Assembly: GCA_016712535.1 (NCBI GenBank)
Contig: JADJQW010000003.1
Location: 823,001 to 887,000, forward strand
Source of the DNA: Flavobacteriales bacterium
GTDB taxonomy: Bacteria; Bacteroidota; Bacteroidia; Flavobacteriales_F; PHOS-HE28
Length of the DNA stretch: 64,000 nt
Reading direction: 5' to 3'
Position 1 is the first letter of the stretch; each line of letters begins with the position of its first letter. Positions 17,799 through 25,184 of the stretch are shown piece by piece. Made by a program: the position numbers and the translations under genes. The notes beneath the pieces are model-generated. The model worked only from the letters and a program-made list of their open reading frames with translations, ran no database searches and had not been told where the DNA came from.

Positions 17799-17904
17799 TG
17801 ACAGCCCGGGATGACGGCCACGCGCAAGCCCATCCAGCGGATCGATGATGGCATCCAGCCACAGCCGTGCCGCCGCGTAATAGGGGCTCATGCTCTCTTC
17901 ACAG

Positions 17905-18804
17905 TCAAGGTTCGATCAGGATCGTCCATGTTCCGAGAATGGAGCCCTGTTCGTCCCAACCACGGATCAAATACGCACCAGCCGACAATCTCATGACATC
18001 CGCCGCGTGGCCGATCCCATGAAGCACGCTCCGACCATAGAGGTCGACAATGTGATACGCCCATATCCTATCGTCAAATTTCACAGTGTGTCGTGCAGGA
18101 TTCGGGTAGGGAGGTGCTATTCTGGGAGAAGAATGTGAAACGATCCCGGTGATCAGTTCGCACCATGTATCTCCGAAGATCACTTGACCAGATTCCCTGA
18201 CGCAGTCGAGTCGGCCGAAGTGGGATAGACCAAGTTGCTGGTTTAGCTGTCCGAATAGAGCGGATGTGGCTCCGATGCCTTCGATCATGCGCACAGTGTC
18301 TCCTTGGTATGCGCTCACTGTTTGGCGAATGCGGTACATGCCATTGACGAGGATCGAATCCACTTGCACGACGACAGCATGCCATCCGAAACCATTTTCG
18401 TAGGCATTGGCTGGATAGGGTATGGTATCGCCGACCACGGCGTCAAAGTCATAGATGAGCGATTCCGTCGACCAGTTCGAGCGTGCGAATACCGCATGGT
18501 CCACCTCTCTTACATAGGTGTCCTGGCCGGGGTACTCGGTCATGGATTGGCACCATTCGATCAGCGGCTCAACGTAGTGTCTTTCACGCGATCGGACCTT
18601 GGTGTACGTGGTGCCTTCGATCAAGGTGTCCCCATCGATCCAATGTGTGGTCACCCACGTATCGAGACAATCACCCTCGGCAGAGCCGGAAATGGTCGAT
18701 GTCCACATGCGCGTGGTGTCGTCGAATAAAGGAACGTAGGTCTGTGCTGCGCTATCGATGCAGGACATCAGCATTGCGATCACTCCAACGACCATCTGCT
18801 GCAT
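17905..18804 (-). CDS. T9SS cargo protein, unknown mature domain
   Basis: 299 residues. Signal peptide MQQMVVGVIAMLMSCIDSAA, then about 200 residues without a motif I recognise, followed by the sorting domain (APPYPNPARHTVKFDDRIWA ... VDLYGRSVLHG ... SAGAYLIRGWDE). Base composition and codon use look more AT-rich than the neighbours, suggesting separate origin. It lies between the intact carboxylase beta gene and the displaced fragment of its 3' end, which begins within a few bases of this gene's stop. Start fixed by the promoter element 7 bases upstream. Confidence 0.8.
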   Translation of the reverse strand: MQQMVVGVIAMLMSCIDSAAQTYVPLFDDTTRMWTSTISGSAEGDCLDTWVTTHWIDGDTLIEGTTYTKVRSRERHYVEPLIEWCQSMTEYPGQDTYVREVDHAVFARSNWSTESLIYDFDAVVGDTIPYPANAYENGFGWHAVVVQVDSILVNGMYRIRQTVSAYQGDTVRMIEGIGATSALFGQLNQQLGLSHFGRLDCVRESGQVIFGDTWCELITGIVSHSSPRIAPPYPNPARHTVKFDDRIWAYHIVDLYGRSVLHGIGHAADVMRLSAGAYLIRGWDEQGSILGTWTILIEP

Positions 18805-18811
18805 AGCGAAT

Positions 18812-18819
18812 CAAATGTA
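18812..18819 (-). promoter_or_regulatory. candidate -7 element TACATTTG
   Basis: Exact TAnnTTTG, 7 bases before the ATG at 18804. Confidence 0.5.
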
Positions 18820-18953
18820 CCCAATGCACACAGATGCGCATGTCGCGTTAGGGACAGAAGCGGGTAGCCCGCAGGCGGCTGAGGAACGAAGCCGACGAGG
18901 ACTACGAGCGAATGGCCCGACGGCGAGTCTTCGAGCCGGAACGCCCAAAGAAC

Positions 18954-20588
18954 TCACGTCTGCAATACACCCATGTTGAAATCACGGGTAGCAGGCGCCT
19001 GTGCCGCCGCCTCAATCCCCATCGAGATCCAGGTCCTAGTGTCGAGAGGGTCAATGATGGCGTCAAGCCACAATCTGGCAGCGGCGTAATACGGACTCAT
19101 CGCTTCCTCATAACGTGCCCGGATCTTGCCGAGGATCTCTTCTTCGCGCTCCTTGGTGATCTCTTCACCTCTTCCTTTCAGCGCGGCCACTTCGATCTGC
19201 AGCAGCACTTTGGCCGCCTGGTCGCCGCCCATGACGGCCACTTGCGCGCTGGGCCAGCCCACGATGAGGCGCGGGTCGTAGGCCTTGCCGCACATGGCGT
19301 AGTTGCCTGCCCCGTAGCTGTTGCCCACGATCACGGTGAACTTGGGCACCACGCTGTTGCTCACGGCGTTCACCAGCTTCGCGCCGTCCTTGATGATGCC
19401 CCCGTGCTCGCTGCGGCTGCCCACCATGAAGCCGGTGACGTCCTGCAGGAAGACCAGCGGGATGTTCTTCTGGTTGCAGTTGGCGATGAAGCGCGTGGCC
19501 TTGTCGGCGCTGTCGCTGTAGATGACGCCGCCGAACTGCATCTCGCCCTTCTTGCTCTTCACCACCTTCCGCTGGTTGGCCACGATGCCCACGGCCCAGC
19601 CGTCGATGCGCGCGTAGCAGGTGAGGATGCTCTGGCCGTAGCCTTCCTTGTATTCGGTGTACTCGCTGCCGTCGACCAGTCGCGCGATGACCTCGCGCAT
19701 GTCGTAGGGCTTGGCGCGCTCGCTGGGGATGATGCCGTAGAGGTCCTTCGGCTCGCTCTTGGGCGCGGCGGGTTTCTCCCGGCTGAAGCCCGCATCCTTG
19801 GGTTTGCCGAGCTTGTCCACGATGGCGCGGATCTTCTTGAGGCAATCCGCGTCGTCCTTGCACTTGTAGTCGGTAACGCCGCTGATCTCGCTGTGCGTGG
19901 TGGCGCCGCCGAGGGTCTCGTTGTCGATCTCTTCGCCGATGGCGGCCTTCACGAGATAGCTGCCCGCGAGGAAGATGCTGCCGGTCTTCTCCACGATCAG
20001 GGCCTCGTCGCTCATGATGGGCAGGTAGGCGCCGCCGGCCACGCAGCTGCCCATGACGGCGGCGATCTGCGTGATGCCCATGGAGCTCATCACGGCGTTG
20101 TTGCGGAAGATCCGGCCGAAGTGCTCCTTGTCGGGGAAGATCTCGTCCTGCATGGGCAGGTACACGCCGGCGCTGTCCACCAGGTAGATGATGGGCAGGC
20201 GGTTCTCGATGGCGATCTCCTGGGCGCGGAGGTTCTTCTTGCCCGTCATGGGGAACCAGGCGCCGGCCTTCACGGTGGCGTCGTTGGCCACTACGATGCA
20301 CTGGCGCTTGCTCACGTGGCCGATCATCACCACCACACCGGCGCAGGGCGCTCCGCCGTGCTCCTTGTACATGCCATCGGCCGCGAAGGCGCCGATCTCG
20401 ATGCGGGGGCTCTTGGGGTCGAGCAGCGCGTCGATGCGCTCGCGGGCGGTCATCTTTCCCTGCTCGTGCTGCTTGGCGATGCGTTTCTCGCCGCCGCCGA
20501 GGTGGATCTTCTTCAGGCGGGCATGCAGGTCACCGACCTTCAGCTTGTTGTGGTCTTCGTTCTTGTTGAACTCGATGTCTTGGGGCAT
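18954..20588 (-). CDS. acyl-CoA carboxylase beta (carboxyltransferase) subunit
   Basis: 544 residues from ATG 20588 (MPQDIEFNKNEDHNKLK). Carboxyltransferase of the methylcrotonyl/propionyl-CoA carboxylase group, which moves CO2 from biotin to an acyl-CoA. N-terminal half: KMTARERIDALLDP, GAPCAGVVVMIGHVS, GSCVAGGAYLPIMSDE. C-terminal half: LVFLQDVTGFMVGSRSEHGG, GNSYGAGNYAMCGKAYDPRL, MGGDQAAKVL. The GGAYLP and EHGG features favour methylcrotonyl-CoA carboxylase (leucine breakdown). No biotin-carboxylase partner is in the window. The last ~45 codons look less GC-rich than the rest, unlike the displaced fragment at 17673. Confidence 0.93.
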   Translation of the reverse strand: MPQDIEFNKNEDHNKLKVGDLHARLKKIHLGGGEKRIAKQHEQGKMTARERIDALLDPKSPRIEIGAFAADGMYKEHGGAPCAGVVVMIGHVSKRQCIVVANDATVKAGAWFPMTGKKNLRAQEIAIENRLPIIYLVDSAGVYLPMQDEIFPDKEHFGRIFRNNAVMSSMGITQIAAVMGSCVAGGAYLPIMSDEALIVEKTGSIFLAGSYLVKAAIGEEIDNETLGGATTHSEISGVTDYKCKDDADCLKKIRAIVDKLGKPKDAGFSREKPAAPKSEPKDLYGIIPSERAKPYDMREVIARLVDGSEYTEYKEGYGQSILTCYARIDGWAVGIVANQRKVVKSKKGEMQFGGVIYSDSADKATRFIANCNQKNIPLVFLQDVTGFMVGSRSEHGGIIKDGAKLVNAVSNSVVPKFTVIVGNSYGAGNYAMCGKAYDPRLIVGWPSAQVAVMGGDQAAKVLLQIEVAALKGRGEEITKEREEEILGKIRARYEEAMSPYYAAARLWLDAIIDPLDTRTWISMGIEAAAQAPATRDFNMGVLQT

Positions 20589-20592
20589 GTGG

Positions 20593-20600
20593 CGAAAGTA
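20593..20600 (-). promoter_or_regulatory. candidate -7 element TACTTTCG
   Basis: 4 bases before the carboxylase ATG at 20588; fixes that start over the ATG at 20612. Confidence 0.5.
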
Positions 20601-20616
20601 GGGGCGGGGCAAAGTT

Positions 20617-20645
20617 CACCGCAGAGGCACAGAGCACACAGAGGA
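20617..20645. repeat. intergenic CAGAGGCACAGAG-type repeat
   Basis: Purine-rich, near-periodic string of CAGAG/CACAG units. Similar strings recur between genes in many unrelated bacteria; only one copy is seen here. Confidence 0.4.
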
Positions 20646-20716
20646 ATACGATAGCGGTTTATTTGGGCGTGCCCCCTCGCAAAGCCTCGGCGTCGCGCTT
20701 TCCGCTGCTGCTCCTC

Positions 20717-20732
20717 GGCCGGATTACCGGCC
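20717..20732. terminator. weak hairpin, possible terminator
   Basis: GGCCGG-ATTA-CCGGCC, perfect 6-base arms, 3' of the minus-strand TonB-like gene. No T-run, so termination is only suggested. Confidence 0.3.
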
Positions 20733-20783
20733 TGTGGGGCATTCGCTTCAATCGCTCACGCCAAATGCGGGATCTTACCGGGC

Positions 20784-21215
20784 TTATTTGGGGTCGATGT
20801 ATACGGGCAGCATAAAGCGTGTTCGCACCTTTCGCCCATCAACTTCTCCGGGTGTCCATTGCGGCATTGACTTCACCACACGAATGGCCTCATTGTCCAA
20901 ACCAGAAGCGCCGCTTCCTCGGATCGATCGCGCTTCGACCACAGCACCTGTGGTGTCGATCACAAACTCGACGACCACCTTTCCTTGTATCTCGATGTCA
21001 GTCGGGTAGCGCAGGTGTTTACCAATGAACCGGAACATCGCCTCCTGCCCGCCTGGGTAGGCAGGCTGCCGCTGCACCTGCGATAATTCACACGTCGAAT
21101 CGGAGAGTTGCGTCGGAGTTTGGCTCAGCGGAACTATGCTGTCGAGTTGCGCGGATTGTGAGATCGCCGTGCTTGCTAAGCATATGAAGATGCCTAACAG
21201 AGCGAAAGCGCACAC
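20784..21215 (-). CDS. energy-transducer TonB-like protein
   Basis: 143 residues from a GTG start; no ATG is available in frame upstream. A hydrophobic leader (ALLGIFICLASTAISQ) precedes the TonB C-terminal domain: PAYPGGQEAMFRFIGKHLRY, IQGKVVVEFVIDTTGAVVEA and the terminal FMLPVYIDPK. The proline-rich spacer of a full TonB is missing, as in the many short periplasmic TonB-domain proteins of Bacteroidota. Possible role in coupling to outer membrane receptors. Confidence 0.85.
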   Translation of the reverse strand: MCAFALLGIFICLASTAISQSAQLDSIVPLSQTPTQLSDSTCELSQVQRQPAYPGGQEAMFRFIGKHLRYPTDIEIQGKVVVEFVIDTTGAVVEARSIRGSGASGLDNEAIRVVKSMPQWTPGEVDGRKVRTRFMLPVYIDPK

Positions 21216-21320
21216 GCGCTTCGCCGTCGTGGTCTTGGATTCGCTGCAAGCGCCTATTCACGAAGCGAAGCTAGAGATTGGATAAGAGGCTTCTAAAGCG
21301 ATTAACGCGGCATTCAAACT

Positions 21321-21362
21321 CTTCTTCTTCGCCGCGCTCACGAAAGGCATCGTCGCCGCCTG
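21321..21362. repeat. direct repeat, left copy, flanking toxin-antitoxin pair
   Basis: Matches 21961-22002 at 37 of 42 positions by eye. On the minus strand it encodes a truncated QAATMPFVSAAKKK, preceded by an in-frame stop, parallel to QVAAMPFVSAAKRK in the right copy. Confidence 0.65.
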
Positions 21363-21397
21363 CTATCCGCGCCGCCAAGTGCGTTCGGTCCTGGGAA

Positions 21398-21697
21398 TTA
21401 GCCCTTCATCTTCCCCGGATCCTGCCGCGCATCGATCACATCCGTGATCCGGATCTCGTTCTCGTGTATGCGGTAGATCACTTTGTAATTGCCGACAACC
21501 GCCCGGCGATGACCCAAGCCCTTGTGTTCCAACCAGGGCTCAACTTGCCCGCCACGCGGGTATTGCTTCAGCAAAGCCACTGCTTCCAGCACCTTGGCCA
21601 CCGTGCTGTCTGCGACACGCTGGCCTGCTTCCTTTTCCAGATAGCTATGGATCTCGTCCAGTCGATCCAGTGCCCAGTCCGACCAGACGATCTTCAC
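21398..21697 (-). CDS. RelE/ParE-family toxin
   Basis: 99 residues, typical size. WSDWALDRLDEIHSYLEKEA, then VAKVLEAVALLKQYPRGGQV, GHRRAVVGNYKVIYRIHENE and a C-terminal IRITDVIDARQDP are ParE/RelE-fold landmarks. ParE members inhibit gyrase and RelE members cut ribosome-bound mRNA; which applies cannot be decided here. Follows its antitoxin with a 4-base overlap. Confidence 0.9.
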   Translation of the reverse strand: MKIVWSDWALDRLDEIHSYLEKEAGQRVADSTVAKVLEAVALLKQYPRGGQVEPWLEHKGLGHRRAVVGNYKVIYRIHENEIRITDVIDARQDPGKMKG

Positions 21698-21921
21698 TTC
21701 TTGCGTTTGGCTTTGAAGTGCGCCACCACCTGCTCGTGCGTCTTCACGCGACCAGCCGCAAGATCCGCTTCCGCTTTATCCGCGCGGCTCGAGAGCTTCG
21801 CTTTCCAGAGTTCCTCCTGGTCAGCGCGGTTGAAGAAGCGCAGTGCATGTTCCAAAAGGCTGAGATCCTTCTCATTCTCAATCAGCCTTTTGAGCTGGGA
21901 CTTCAGTTGAACGGCTGTCAT
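21694..21921 (-). CDS. antitoxin of the RelE/ParE pair
   Basis: 75 residues, mostly helical and charged (MTAVQLKSQLKRLIENEKDL; DQEELWKAKLSSRADKAEAD), ending in a basic tail KAKRKK. Size, position before the toxin and the 4-base overlap fit an antitoxin. No classical DNA-binding motif stands out. Confidence 0.82.
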   Translation of the reverse strand: MTAVQLKSQLKRLIENEKDLSLLEHALRFFNRADQEELWKAKLSSRADKAEADLAAGRVKTHEQVVAHFKAKRKK

Positions 21922-21928
21922 GGTTGCT

Positions 21929-21936
21929 CAAAGATA
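21929..21936 (-). promoter_or_regulatory. candidate -7 element TATCTTTG
   Basis: Exact TAnnTTTG, 7 bases before the antitoxin ATG, inside the short span between the operon and its right flanking repeat. Confidence 0.5.
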
Positions 21937-21957
21937 TGCGGTGCGCCAGCGCGGTCT

Positions 21958-22128
21958 TCACTTCCTCTTTGCCGCGCTCACGAACGGCATCGCCGCCACC
22001 TGTTTCACGCGGGCGGCCCAGTCCATAGCGACCGGCGTCACCGGCGGTTCCGGCTTCAGGTCCGCGCCGCGGATGAACTCGGCTTTCTGGTGGAATCGGA
22101 AGGCGCTGCGGCGAAAAACCGGGATCAC
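21958..22128 (-). pseudogene. 56-codon frame, probable gene tail
   Basis: Opens with a GTG overlapping the cold-shock stop and runs VIPVFRRSAFRFHQKAEFIR to QVAAMPFVSAAKRK. It reads like the C-terminus of a larger protein without its upstream part; family not recognised. Its end is the right copy of the direct repeat. It could also be a short coupled gene. Confidence 0.35.
21961..22002. repeat. direct repeat, right copy, flanking toxin-antitoxin pair
   Basis: Same orientation as the left copy at 21321, offset by exactly 640 bases. The two enclose the toxin-antitoxin operon and its promoter. Confidence 0.65.
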
Positions 22129-22562
22129 GCCTTCTTCACGCGCACCGCGTTCATGCCTTTCGGGCCGCGCTCCACGTCGTAGGTCACCTTGTCGCCGTCC
22201 TTCACCTCGTCGATCAGGCCGCTGATGTGGAAGAAGAGGCGCTCGCGCGAGCCGTCCTCATTGATGAAGCCGAAGCCCTTCGAGGTGTCGAAGAAATCGA
22301 CGCGGCCCACGCGCTCCACGGGCATCTCGTCCTCTTTGCTGCGGCGGGGCACTCCGATCTCGATCTCGGAGATGTCGATCTCCTTGCGCTTGCTGGGGTC
22401 GGGCGGGGTGCTGGTGATCCGGCCGAACTCGTCCACGTACGCCATCATGTTCTCCAGCCCGCCACCGGGTGAATTGGCCTTGCGTTCCTCCTTCTTGCGC
22501 TTCTTCTCCTCCTGTTTCTGCAACCGTTTCTTCTCTTTCTCGCGCTTCTCGAATGTGGCCAT
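22125..22562 (-). CDS. cold-shock domain protein with basic N-terminal region
   Basis: 145 residues. Residues 1-30 are a Lys/Glu-rich, coiled-coil-like stretch (EKREKEKKRLQKQEEKKRKK). Residues ~82-145 form a cold-shock domain: RVGRVDFFDTSKGFGFINED (RNP1-like), ERLFFHISGL (RNP2-like), GDKVTYDVERGPKGMNAVRV. Nucleic-acid chaperone role expected. About twice the length of CspA because of the N-terminal extension, a common Bacteroidota form. TACCTTGC at 22603-22610 (minus strand) may be its promoter. Confidence 0.92.
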   Translation of the reverse strand: MATFEKREKEKKRLQKQEEKKRKKEERKANSPGGGLENMMAYVDEFGRITSTPPDPSKRKEIDISEIEIGVPRRSKEDEMPVERVGRVDFFDTSKGFGFINEDGSRERLFFHISGLIDEVKDGDKVTYDVERGPKGMNAVRVKKA

Positions 22563-22653
22563 GTGGGGGTGTTCTCGTGCTTGGTCGTGCGGTTATTCCG
22601 GCGCAAGGTAGTCCACGGCGCGCGGGCGCCATCAGCCAAGGCCTCAGCGGGGA

Positions 22654-23472
22654 TCAGCGGGCCACTGCGAAGCGCAGGGTCTCATCGCCCGCAGCATGCT
22701 GCGCGCGCACGTTGTAGATGCCCTGCGGAAGGGAGCCCGGCGACCAGGAGGTGGATCCTGATGGCAGCGTGCCTTGATGCATGAGCCTGCCCGTTGCATC
22801 GAAGAGCGCGAGGTCGATGGCCGTTCCGGCATTGCCGATGATGATGGCATGCATGGCCGCATCGTACCGCATGGACACGCGCTTCGGTTGGCTCTCGTCG
22901 ATGCCGACCACGCCTTCGATCACGACGGCATCGAGGGTGCTGGCGCACGGACCGTTGTCGCAGCTCCATTGCAGCACGTTGGTTCCAAGCCCCGGTGCCG
23001 TGAACAAGGCCTGCGGGTCCGTTGGGTCGCTGAAGGTCCCGCTGCCGGAAAGGACCGTCCAGAAGCAGGTGGCGGGCGCGATGGGCACGGATCCGCTCAG
23101 CTGCACCGACCCTGGCCAGGGCGGCACGGTCTGGTCGGGCCCGGCATCCGCTGCCGGCGAAGCGCTGCTGTAGCACCAGATCGACACTTGGTCCGAGGTG
23201 GTGCCGGCGCTGCTGTAGATCGTCCAGCGCAGCACGTTCTCGCCATTGCTCAAGCCCACCACCAAGGTGGTCGGTGAGCTCTGTTCGGCGAAGGAGGCGG
23301 TGCCTTGCAGCACGGTCCACACGCCAACATCGCCCGACGACAGCGGATCGGCCTGCATGGTGGCCGCATTGCCGCAGATGAATTGATCGGGTCCGGCAGG
23401 ATTTGCGCGCGGCTGTGCGAAGGCGTTTAGAGCACCCAGCGACAGGGATGCGATGAGGCAGTATCTGAGCAT
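22654..23472 (-). CDS. T9SS cargo protein with PKD/Ig-like repeats
   Basis: 272 residues from ATG 23472 (MLRYCLIASLSLGALNAFAQ signal peptide); a longer frame to 23580 puts 36 non-signal residues in front and overlaps the hydrolase gene. Three Ig-like repeats of the gliding-type 'AGPDQ' class follow (NPAGPDQFICGNAATMQA; DAGPDQTVPPWPGSVQLSG), with 'WTVLxGxGxFSDPTDP' elements. The last ~75 residues (AMHAIIIGNAGTAIDLALFD ... PQGIYNVRAQHAAGDETLRF) are a T9SS sorting domain. Probably a small surface protein. Confidence 0.82.
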   Translation of the reverse strand: MLRYCLIASLSLGALNAFAQPRANPAGPDQFICGNAATMQADPLSSGDVGVWTVLQGTASFAEQSSPTTLVVGLSNGENVLRWTIYSSAGTTSDQVSIWCYSSASPAADAGPDQTVPPWPGSVQLSGSVPIAPATCFWTVLSGSGTFSDPTDPQALFTAPGLGTNVLQWSCDNGPCASTLDAVVIEGVVGIDESQPKRVSMRYDAAMHAIIIGNAGTAIDLALFDATGRLMHQGTLPSGSTSWSPGSLPQGIYNVRAQHAAGDETLRFAVAR

Positions 23473-23476
23473 GGGC

Positions 23477-23484
23477 CGAAGGTA
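23477..23484 (-). promoter_or_regulatory. candidate -7 element TACCTTCG
   Basis: 4 bases before the ATG at 23472; supports the short start and would give a leaderless transcript. Confidence 0.5.
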
Positions 23485-23515
23485 TCCCTGGCCGAATGCC
23501 CTGCTTCGGCCCGTG

Positions 23516-24406
23516 TCACGAACGGCACGCATCAAGGAAGGAACGCATCGCGACCACCAGTTCCTCGTGCGCTTCCTCATGCACGAAGTGCCCGGCCTCC
23601 GGAAAGGTGCGCACCGTCGCTTGCGGCAAGGCGTGTTTCCAGCGTTCCAGCAGGTCGGGCGGGAAGAAGCGGTCCTTCAGGCCCCAGCACAGCAGGGTAG
23701 GGATGGAGGATAATTTGAGCACCCTTGCCCATTGTGCATTCCAGAGCGGACCGGCGTTCTTGATCTCCTGCACGCAGGCGAAGGTGGCCCTGCGCGAGCC
23801 GGCGTCGGGCAGCGCGTTCTTGAAGTGCGAATGGACGGCCTTGCTCAGCTTCGCCTTGTTGCCGTAGCCGCTGGGCATCATCACGTTCACGCTGAATCCG
23901 AACCGGAGGTAGAGCCACTTGCCGAAGGCTGAATTCATGATCGCGCTCGGTCGGCTGAAGCGCTTGTCGGGCATCAGGTCCCACATCCACGTGTTGTACA
24001 GCACGATGCCTTTCACGTTGCCGGGGCGATCGAGCGCATGCTGCAATCCGATGCCTCCGCCGAAGTCCGTCGCCACCAGGGTGATGTCCTTCAATGCGAG
24101 GTGGTCGATGAAGTCCTGAAGACGGCGGGCGTGTGCCGCTACGGTGAAATCGGCCTGTGCCGGCTTATCGCTCAGGCCGAAGCCGAGGTGATCGATGGCC
24201 ACGCATCGGTAATTGCTGCGAAGGGCCTTGATCAGGTGCCGGAATCCGAAGCTCCAATCGGGTGTGCCATGCACGAAGAGGAGGACGGGGCCTGAGCCTT
24301 CGTCCACGTAGTGCATGCGGCCGTCGGCCTGTTGGAAGATGCGCGAGGCGAAGGGGAATTCTCCCCGATTGAGCCAGGCCGGGGCGCTGATGCCATTCGG
24401 ATCCAT
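23516..24406 (-). CDS. alpha/beta hydrolase, haloalkane-dehalogenase-like
   Basis: 296 residues. Oxyanion region LLFVHGTPDWSFGFRHLI; nucleophile elbow LVATDFGGGIGLQHAL, where Asp sits in the nucleophile position as in haloalkane dehalogenases and unlike Ser esterases; cap region WMWDLMPDKRF; late acid region CWGLKDRFFPP; catalytic His in FPEAGHFVHEEA. Most dehalogenases have HGNPTSS here, so the halide-binding Asn is replaced by Thr, and a different C-X hydrolase or epoxide-type activity is possible. Cytoplasmic. Confidence 0.88.
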   Translation of the reverse strand: MDPNGISAPAWLNRGEFPFASRIFQQADGRMHYVDEGSGPVLLFVHGTPDWSFGFRHLIKALRSNYRCVAIDHLGFGLSDKPAQADFTVAAHARRLQDFIDHLALKDITLVATDFGGGIGLQHALDRPGNVKGIVLYNTWMWDLMPDKRFSRPSAIMNSAFGKWLYLRFGFSVNVMMPSGYGNKAKLSKAVHSHFKNALPDAGSRRATFACVQEIKNAGPLWNAQWARVLKLSSIPTLLCWGLKDRFFPPDLLERWKHALPQATVRTFPEAGHFVHEEAHEELVVAMRSFLDACRS

Positions 24407-24410
24407 GGGG

Positions 24411-24418
24411 CGAAAGTG
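24411..24418 (-). promoter_or_regulatory. candidate -7 element CACTTTCG
   Basis: One base off TACTTTCG, 4 bases before the hydrolase ATG at 24406. Confidence 0.4.
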
Positions 24419-24474
24419 GCGGCAGCATTCAGCCCGATCGCTTGACGCCGATCAAGAAACGCTGCCCTGCCCGG

Positions 24475-24482
24475 TACCTTCG
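24475..24482 (+). promoter_or_regulatory. candidate -7 element TACCTTCG
   Basis: 9 bases before the YiiX-like ATG at 24492. Confidence 0.5.
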
Positions 24483-24491
24483 CGCATTCGC

Positions 24492-25124
24492 ATGGAACGC
24501 CGTTGGTGGATAGGACTGGTCGCCCTTGTGGTCCTTGCCGTTGTGCTATGGCGGGCATTCTCAACAGAAGGGAACGAAGCGGGCGGATCGGGATACCTGC
24601 TCAGCGATGCCGAGATGGCTGAGCTGCAGCCCGGCGATATCATCCTGCGCCGTGGCCATGGCCTGGTCAGTGACCTGATCTCCTCAGTGCTCTCGGAGGA
24701 ATACGATGTGTCTCATTGCGGGATCGTCGCGGAGCACGACAGCGCGCTCTGGGTGATCCACTCCGTGAGCAGCAGCGTGAGCGAGGCCGATGGCATGCAA
24801 TCGCACCGGCTCCAGTCGTTCGTGGGGCAGAGCAAGCCCGGCAGCGTGATCGTGACCCGGCTCCGCACGGCCGCGGACCGCTCATTGATCGCCCGTCGCG
24901 CCAAGGAACTGCTTCGCCGCAAGGTGCCTTTCGATCATGACTTCGATCTGGAGGATACCACCCGGATCTACTGCTCCGAACTGGTGTGGCGCATCATCCG
25001 CGACGATTATGGCATCGATGTGTTCGATGCGCCTGCCGTTGGCGACAAGGCGGGCCGTTACCGGTTCATGCGCCTGCTCGATACCGCGCGCTTCGAGGTG
25101 ATCCTCAACCACCAGAAGCACTGA
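24492..25124 (+). CDS. YiiX/NlpC-P60-like cysteine hydrolase, membrane-anchored
   Basis: 210 residues. One N-terminal helix (WWIGLVALVVLAVVLWRAF), then the circularly permuted NlpC/P60 domain: LQPGDIILRRGHG, catalytic-His region YDVSHCGIVAEHD, and catalytic Cys in TTRIYCSELVWRII. Members of this group are proposed to cut amide or lipid-linked bonds in the periplasm; substrate unknown. The start at 24492 follows the promoter element. The stop codon lies inside a strong bidirectional terminator. Confidence 0.87.
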   Translation: MERRWWIGLVALVVLAVVLWRAFSTEGNEAGGSGYLLSDAEMAELQPGDIILRRGHGLVSDLISSVLSEEYDVSHCGIVAEHDSALWVIHSVSSSVSEADGMQSHRLQSFVGQSKPGSVIVTRLRTAADRSLIARRAKELLRRKVPFDHDFDLEDTTRIYCSELVWRIIRDDYGIDVFDAPAVGDKAGRYRFMRLLDTARFEVILNHQKH

Positions 25125-25162
25125 ACCCGGAGCGAGGCCGCTCTGGCCATGCTCCGGGTTCA
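25122..25162. terminator. bidirectional terminator
   Basis: TGAACCCGGAGC (25122-25133) and GCTCCGGGTTCA (25151-25162) are perfect 12-base arms, with a nested GGCC/GGCC pairing in the loop. Sits between two convergent genes and overlaps the YiiX-like stop codon. Confidence 0.75.
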
Positions 25163-25184
25163 AGGTTCGTGTTGTAAGGGTGGC

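Larger units (their letters stand above)
17673..17900 (-). pseudogene. decayed second copy of acyl-CoA carboxylase 3' end
   Basis: The minus-strand translation begins MSPYYAAARLWLDAIIDPLD and later reads WISMGIEAA and NMGV, matching in order the last ~45 residues of the intact carboxylase beta at 18954-20588. Homology seems to begin a few codons earlier (EES versus EEA). Two hairpin-rich insertions interrupt it, after DPLD and after GIEAA. No upstream part of the gene is present, so it cannot be functional. Synonymous sites differ at many positions, so this is not a recent duplicate. Confidence 0.8.

Noticed and set aside
17673..17891. Stand-alone 72-codon gene starting MSPYYAAARLW
   Set aside because: It is the tail of a carboxylase gene with repeat insertions, not an independent gene.
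18912..20654. 580-codon plus-strand frame opposite the carboxylase gene
   Set aside because: The minus-strand product is a full carboxyltransferase; the opposite frame is low-complexity.
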